Source: a virus. Taken from it: a DNA stretch of 64,000 bases. Below the pieces are notes generated by a model. That model made no database searches. It saw nothing but the letters and a program-made list of their open reading frames with translations, and was not told the origin of the DNA. The translations under genes and the position numbers were made by a program. How positions within the stretch are numbered: position 1 is the stretch's first letter; each line of letters opens with the position of its first letter. Shown here piece after piece: positions 60,901 to 64,000 of this stretch. The DNA lies in the IMG/VR virus record IMGVR_UViG_3300010885_015247, positions 1-64,000 of that record. One strand, given 5' to 3'.

Positions 60901-62744
60901 GCCATATGAACGATTGGTACATCTGAAGTTTCTGGTGTCATCTCGACAGGAGCTTCAACAGATGCCTTCAGTGGGTTTCCATTTTTATCTAACCAACGAT
61001 TCTTAGCACCTTTAGGTTCTATATATCTTTTAGTGTCTGCTGGATCAAAAAATGGATTTGCTGTTCTAAGACCGTTTCTATCTCCTTCTAAATACTTCTT
61101 TAAAACAGGAATGTTGTATGCATTAATTGATTTTTCTGGAGCACCAGATACCTGAGGATAATATTTAGCAAGAGGGTTTGCACTTCTAGCAGGAGCTGTT
61201 TGTGTACCTGCTGGTGTAGTTGTAGTTCCTGCACCTGTACCTGTTGATTCTGCAGTATCTGCAGATAGTCTTTGATCAGCTACCCATTGAGGGTAGTTTG
61301 TAAGCATTGAGTTTAAGCTCGCTGCATTAAGAGGGGGTAGTGTTCCCGGCATACGAATCGGTGAATCCATAGGAGTACGAGGCTCCCCAAGAATTCCGTT
61401 TGTATCTAGCTCTCCTTCAGCAAAACCTTGAGGAATCGGTGTGTAAGTATCTAATGGCTCTGTAAGCTTTGCATTAACATCGATCATGTTGCCATTATCA
61501 AGTTCTACCTTGACATTGCCTGTTGCATTATCGATAGAGCGAATGTTTCCTTGATAGTTTGGACGACCACCGATTACTACTCGGCCACCCATCTTTGCAA
61601 ACTTACCTGTCTTATCACGAAGCTGTGCTCCAGCATTAGCTGAGCGCTCTTCGGGAGTGTAGTTTCCATCGTTACTAGTTGGAGTTTCCCCAGCTGCAGT
61701 TAATGAGTCATCCATATCCCACATAGATGATGCATCATCATACATAATAATGTCATCTAGAAGTTTCCAGTCAATTTCAGGCTGAGCATCAATCATCATC
61801 TTGTGCTCTTCTGGTTGAAGCTTGTCAATACGATGAGCAATAAGAGGTTCGTTGTCTAGAAGAGCAGCAACAAGTAATGCTGTTTCTGTATCAACAGGCA
61901 TGTGTGTCTTAACAACAACATCTTCAATATCATCAAGCATCTTGTCATAGCTAGTATGATCGTTATCTGGGTTTCCCATATCATCCCAGTTGCCGTCATC
62001 CCATACATACATCAAACCATTTGGCTCAATTCGGTATAGACGATCAATACCAGATCCATCCATACGGATGCGAACAAAAAATTCAATTACATTATCTTCA
62101 GGCATTGTCTTTGAAGTAATGAAAGAGTCGTAATCAACTGCCTTTGGCATCTCGTGCTCGTATGACTCGTAGCCGTATGCAAGCATTGCATTTGATTTTG
62201 CTGCTTTATTTTCACGCTCTACAATTGCTGATGCCCAACGCTCTGCGGCATCTCCACCCCATAAAGCCCAAGCAATACGGCCATTAGATGGGTAATTCTT
62301 TTGTCCCGGCTTATAGCCAGTTCCCTTTTTATCTACTTGATGACGCGGGAAGTATTTTGCAATATGACGAACCTTGCGAATACCGATTTGTCCACCACGA
62401 GCAAGTGTGCGAGCGGTATTCATACCTACTGAAGTGCCGCCACGGTCTTCCTCTTTGCGCCAAGCAATTCCACGCTTTGCCTCTGCAATAACAGAGTCTG
62501 GAATTGTGTACATGCGGTCGTTATTTGAAAATACTTTGATGTCAAGAGATGTTAAAGCAGCGGCTGCAAGCTCTACTGCTGTATCGGTAGGACGATCTCC
62601 CTTAGAGTCCCACTCAAAGGATGCTAGAAGAGGCTCTTTAATATCTACAGCAGAAACAATGTTCATAGAGTCGTCTACAACAACACCCTTATCTTCTGAG
62701 ACAAAGAGGGCTCTAGTTCCGTTACGACCAATGAACTCCATCAT
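57963..62744 (-). CDS. Fusion of head protein and capsid maturation protease
   Basis: I place the start at ATG 62744, overlapping the upstream TGA, which gives 1593 residues. Near residue 160 it has N-G-R-I-A-W-A-L-W-G-G-D, a motif found in actinophage head proteins. Around 420-600 it has low-complexity linkers. Near 705 the R-R-Y-W-T-Y-G-K-G-A-A-K-I-R-W stretch is typical of actinophage protease fusions. The S78-like prohead protease domain lies at about 800-960, with H in G-H-D-G-S and Ser in G-V-S-A-D. The C-terminal ~600 residues are mainly helical and probably scaffold-like. Such size suggests a polyprotein processed during head assembly. The cut sites cannot be seen. Confidence 0.82.
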   Translation of the reverse strand: MMEFIGRNGTRALFVSEDKGVVVDDSMNIVSAVDIKEPLLASFEWDSKGDRPTDTAVELAAAALTSLDIKVFSNNDRMYTIPDSVIAEAKRGIAWRKEEDRGGTSVGMNTARTLARGGQIGIRKVRHIAKYFPRHQVDKKGTGYKPGQKNYPSNGRIAWALWGGDAAERWASAIVERENKAAKSNAMLAYGYESYEHEMPKAVDYDSFITSKTMPEDNVIEFFVRIRMDGSGIDRLYRIEPNGLMYVWDDGNWDDMGNPDNDHTSYDKMLDDIEDVVVKTHMPVDTETALLVAALLDNEPLIAHRIDKLQPEEHKMMIDAQPEIDWKLLDDIIMYDDASSMWDMDDSLTAAGETPTSNDGNYTPEERSANAGAQLRDKTGKFAKMGGRVVIGGRPNYQGNIRSIDNATGNVKVELDNGNMIDVNAKLTEPLDTYTPIPQGFAEGELDTNGILGEPRTPMDSPIRMPGTLPPLNAASLNSMLTNYPQWVADQRLSADTAESTGTGAGTTTTPAGTQTAPARSANPLAKYYPQVSGAPEKSINAYNIPVLKKYLEGDRNGLRTANPFFDPADTKRYIEPKGAKNRWLDKNGNPLKASVEAPVEMTPETSDVPIVHMAIVSPDDPQAVMDLVALVPSTDVSTTPTTFTRKDGKWIAEPQILLDLRSATPPPVVVLDDTNLVDVLEQVDNKKPDKKEEPVTAAGGADRNRGQAEKLRRYWTYGKGAAKIRWKTPGDWTRCYKQLAKYMGPRAKGYCALRHKEMNGYWPGDRKNNNKSDFSVNTMHSYDELLSTFVLRAKAADARSRVLTAGAYETNETAKSQGAEFLIPLVIPEGMESGDGRIMRKGALDMRELPLPLLWQIKTGEGHDGSVVVGQITSMERIDSGIGNAKGHFDTGEYGKEAERLVRGGFIRGVSADLDQFEADDERKDDENGSDTKVDAGKITITKARVMAVTIVPKPAFQECTIQLADAASVEEDEVNIPDGVYVEGVNALEASALVACGMIAGAIPVNPPTEWFNDPQLKGPTPLTVDDDGRVFGHIAAWHVDHIGMTAGTKPPRSRSKYAYFHTGVVRTDNGTDVPVGQLTLAGGHAGLEASASEAVRHYDDTASAIADVHAGEDAYGIWVAGSVRPGSTPEQIRALRASAPSGDWRPIKNSLELVAVCQVNVPGFPIARARVASGQVMALVAAGASTLAMLKHDPLAELNARLSDLEGDKKMALVASANDVRARFETNRMEVLAAKRVELAAKIKKVKEDVDQDIDYMIQNFDENPETELTVISRRVRERLAQEGKALNDGSFPIRNAGDLKNAIQAYGRAKPGSRGKVKRHIIKRAIGLGKEEMIPENWKGAASNLDEIVASMKSRTEEYGTRLGSDFATNSEAVFAEKITEEIIDLTPEEVEALKAESKAREEGRVTDGEAPPERDADGRVKYTADTQPRDVAGKFRTVLARIKQDLGTSGLQNVLDKVKEAENFDSTGDYAGAAKAATDLIGIIDRLDSGALNAESLENVRNSAGELGKVIANLPFAFGEEAQKIRFSDVPPALRDLMTDMIEKVEAKIGKEDADIATAELKTFISGSELYNQSEISSQMAKLLRLLT

Positions 62745-63463
62745 GCTTTTCCTGACTCCTCGGTTACGGGTCCGCCAGCTACCCATGCATCGCATGTACG
62801 AGATGATGCACATTTAAAGTCGAATGCTTCACAATACCCTAGATCGCCAGCCTCGATTGAGCCCCAAGCGTCATTTCCAGCCTCGTTTCCAAGTCCAGAA
62901 GCAATACAGTCAAGCATTTTTGGTGTTTGAATGAATACAGCGCAGTTGCCACAGCGTGATTTCTTAGCATCTTCAACTGGAACAGTCCAGCGATCTGCTT
63001 TTGCTTGCCAAAAAGTGTTATTTGGAAGTGCTGGATTCATTGGTCCGTAACCAGCAGTTTTGATAGCACCTTCTCTATTTTTTAGATTTACAGCAATGTC
63101 TGAAGTAGCAGGAGGACATCCTTCAGATGTCTCGACTGCAGCCGTCATAGACTTGCCGCTCTCCTCAAATGCATAAAAAACTTCGTAATCTTTTACCTGA
63201 TCATATTTAACATAAGTTTTAGCCTTCTGAGCTGTATCAAACATATCCGTAACTACTTTGTAGTCGGAAGGAAGAATGTCCATAATTGAAAGGTTCTCAA
63301 GGCTTGTATCTTCTGGAGACAAGGCAAGCCATTGGCCATTTACTCTTGTAAAGGTGCCAAACTTTTCTGTAGAAAATATAGCCTGATAAACAACATTCTC
63401 ACCGTTTGCATAGATTAAAGACATGCCTTCAAGTGGATAGGACTTAGCGCTAGACAGTCTCAT
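62741..63463 (-). CDS. Hypothetical head-region protein with cysteine-rich C-terminus
   Basis: This 240-residue protein has two parts. The first ~105 residues begin MRLSSAKSYPLEGMSL and resemble a KTSC-like or PAAR-adjacent beta domain (Y-E-V-F-Y-A-F-E at 93-100). The last ~75 hold Cys170 and Cys173 (R-C-G-N-C), then cysteines in L-D-C-I, G-Y-C-E-A, F-K-C-A and T-C-D-A-W. This pattern is similar to iron-sulfur or zinc domains next to portal genes in actinophages. Start and stop overlap neighbours by ATGA, so it belongs to the head operon. Function is unknown. Confidence 0.75.
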   Translation of the reverse strand: MRLSSAKSYPLEGMSLIYANGENVVYQAIFSTEKFGTFTRVNGQWLALSPEDTSLENLSIMDILPSDYKVVTDMFDTAQKAKTYVKYDQVKDYEVFYAFEESGKSMTAAVETSEGCPPATSDIAVNLKNREGAIKTAGYGPMNPALPNNTFWQAKADRWTVPVEDAKKSRCGNCAVFIQTPKMLDCIASGLGNEAGNDAWGSIEAGDLGYCEAFDFKCASSRTCDAWVAGGPVTEESGKA

Positions 63464-63585
63464 AGCTTTTCCTCATCCTCAGGCTCGTATGAGTCAGCAT
63501 TAGGGTCAACCTCTGCTAGCTCAATAATCTTGCGGTAAGCAGCAACAACAGCCTCGTTGTATTGCTCTTTATCTGACTTAGCCAT
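63460..63585 (-). CDS. Small acidic head-operon protein, 41 residues
   Basis: An ATG at 63585 opens a 41-codon frame ending in TGA at 63462-63460, overlapping the next ATG (ATGA). The product begins MAKSDKEQYNEAVVAAYRK and is helical, ending in an acidic segment (Y-E-P-E-D-E-E-K-L). No family is recognised. Coupling at the stop and its fit in the operon support translation; a weak purine-rich ribosome site lies before it. Confidence 0.68.
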   Translation of the reverse strand: MAKSDKEQYNEAVVAAYRKIIELAEVDPNADSYEPEDEEKL

Positions 63586-63587
63586 TA

Positions 63588-63707
63588 TTATACCGTCTTC
63601 TCTTCAATGGCTTCTGGATTGGCCACAAGACCTTTTTCGTTTAAAAGAGGCATTGCATCTTTTGTCTCGGTTACTTTACCTATTTCAAGTTCAGGGATTG
63701 ATAACAC
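63588..63707 (-). CDS. Small GTG-start protein, 39 residues
   Basis: The GTG at 63707 is preceded by AAGGAG with a six-base spacer, inside the end of the upstream gene, and opens a frame of 39 residues ending TAA at 63590-63588. The product is L-S-I-P-E-L-E-I-G-K-V-T then a charged helix ending E-A-I-E-E-K-T-V. It overlaps the upstream gene by 17 bases. The strong ribosome site is the main evidence; no family is recognised. Confidence 0.62.
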   Translation of the reverse strand: MLSIPELEIGKVTETKDAMPLLNEKGLVANPEAIEEKTV

Positions 63708-64000
63708 CTGTGTCTCCTTCGTCTAGTTTTCCAATAGCCATTTCAAGAATATTGGCTTGCTTTGTAAAACCCTCTGATCTTAGCAGTGCTACCCAAGTTG
63801 CGTACCACACTGAATTATGTCCACCGTCTCCGTTCGGGTTCTTCCAGTTAGCTTCCATCAGATGTGCAATCTCGTGAAGCAAAGCAACCTTGGTAGTTCC
63901 TCTACTTCTTACTAAAACAACAGGAAGATCTTTATCTTTAAATGGGTGAGAATCTGGCAAGCTTTCTGTAGTACCACGGGAAACTGCTGCCTCTACATCA
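63691..64000 (-). CDS. Zincin-like metallopeptidase fragment (truncated at window edge)
   Basis: This frame is open to the window edge, so the N-terminus is missing. It carries L-L-H-E-I-A-H-L-M, an HExxH zinc motif, followed by G-D-G-G-H-N-S-V-W-Y-A-T-W-V-A-L-L-R, where the His is a plausible third ligand. This layout recalls a family of putative HEXXH metallohydrolases found in actinobacteria and their phages. A TTG could start a shorter form at 63960, but the reading frame continues past it. Its place next to head genes suggests an assembly or processing role, or host takeover. Confidence 0.75.
   Translation of the reverse strand, partial: DVEAAVSRGTTESLPDSHPFKDKDLPVVLVRSRGTTKVALLHEIAHLMEANWKNPNGDGGHNSVWYATWVALLRSEGFTKQANILEMAIGKLDEGDTGVINP

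Overview
This window is most of the structural and replication part of a tailed double-stranded DNA phage, almost certainly a siphovirus infecting an actinobacterium. A WhiB-like protein (29826-30305, minus), a protein family confined to actinobacteria and their phages, is the host marker. The AT-leaning composition (judged by eye) and the match to actinophage-style head and tail genes would fit a freshwater low-GC actinobacterium, but that habitat is inference. No integrase, repressor or attachment site is visible, and the DNA polymerase has Tyr at the position equivalent to E. coli Phe762, which suggests a virulent lifestyle. Terminase, portal, primase and endolysin are not seen here; terminase and portal probably lie beyond position 64000.

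Layout. Two blocks converge and overlap by 23 bases at 29826-29848. The plus block (121-29848) is a very large adhesion locus: six collagen-like proteins with GPT/GAT triplets, a probable seven-bladed beta-propeller, two giant beta proteins with ALK/LTK-type glycine-rich domains, four tandem small paralogues, and a collagen protein ending in a cupredoxin-like domain. It finishes with enzymes: a subtilisin-like protease, an SAM-dependent methyltransferase, a family 2 glycosyltransferase and a flavin-dependent halogenase-like protein.

The minus block reads from 64000 down to 29826. First come head genes: a zincin-like fragment, small proteins, a 1593-residue fusion carrying the capsid maturation protease, a major capsid protein with a long acidic N-terminal extension, and a second head protein. 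Tail genes follow: major tail protein with a strong terminator behind it, connector, tail-terminator candidate, gp10-like protein, tail assembly chaperones with a likely -1 frameshift, tape measure, distal tail proteins and an S74-terminated fibre. Then come a few unknowns and the replication-recombination genes (family A polymerase, RuvC-like nuclease, SNF2 helicase, Cas4/RecB-like nuclease, Sak4-like ATPase, DUF669-like ssDNA-binding protein), a glycosyltransferase, small proteins, and WhiB.

Most promising points: (1) a phage that may decorate its own Thr-rich collagen fibres, since GPT-triplet fibres, a glycosyltransferase, a methyltransferase, a halogenase and a protease sit together on one strand; (2) a ~55-residue 'HGF...G.Y.ITSVPTTTTFTY' module spread through at least five virion proteins; (3) a WhiB fused to a zinc ribbon, with a leaderless-type promoter and helically phased direct repeats; (4) a gene that seems to start at ATT; (5) a structured leader before the major capsid gene. 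No stretch longer than 300 bases lacks a gene; the longest gap is the 163-base leader at 57800-57962.
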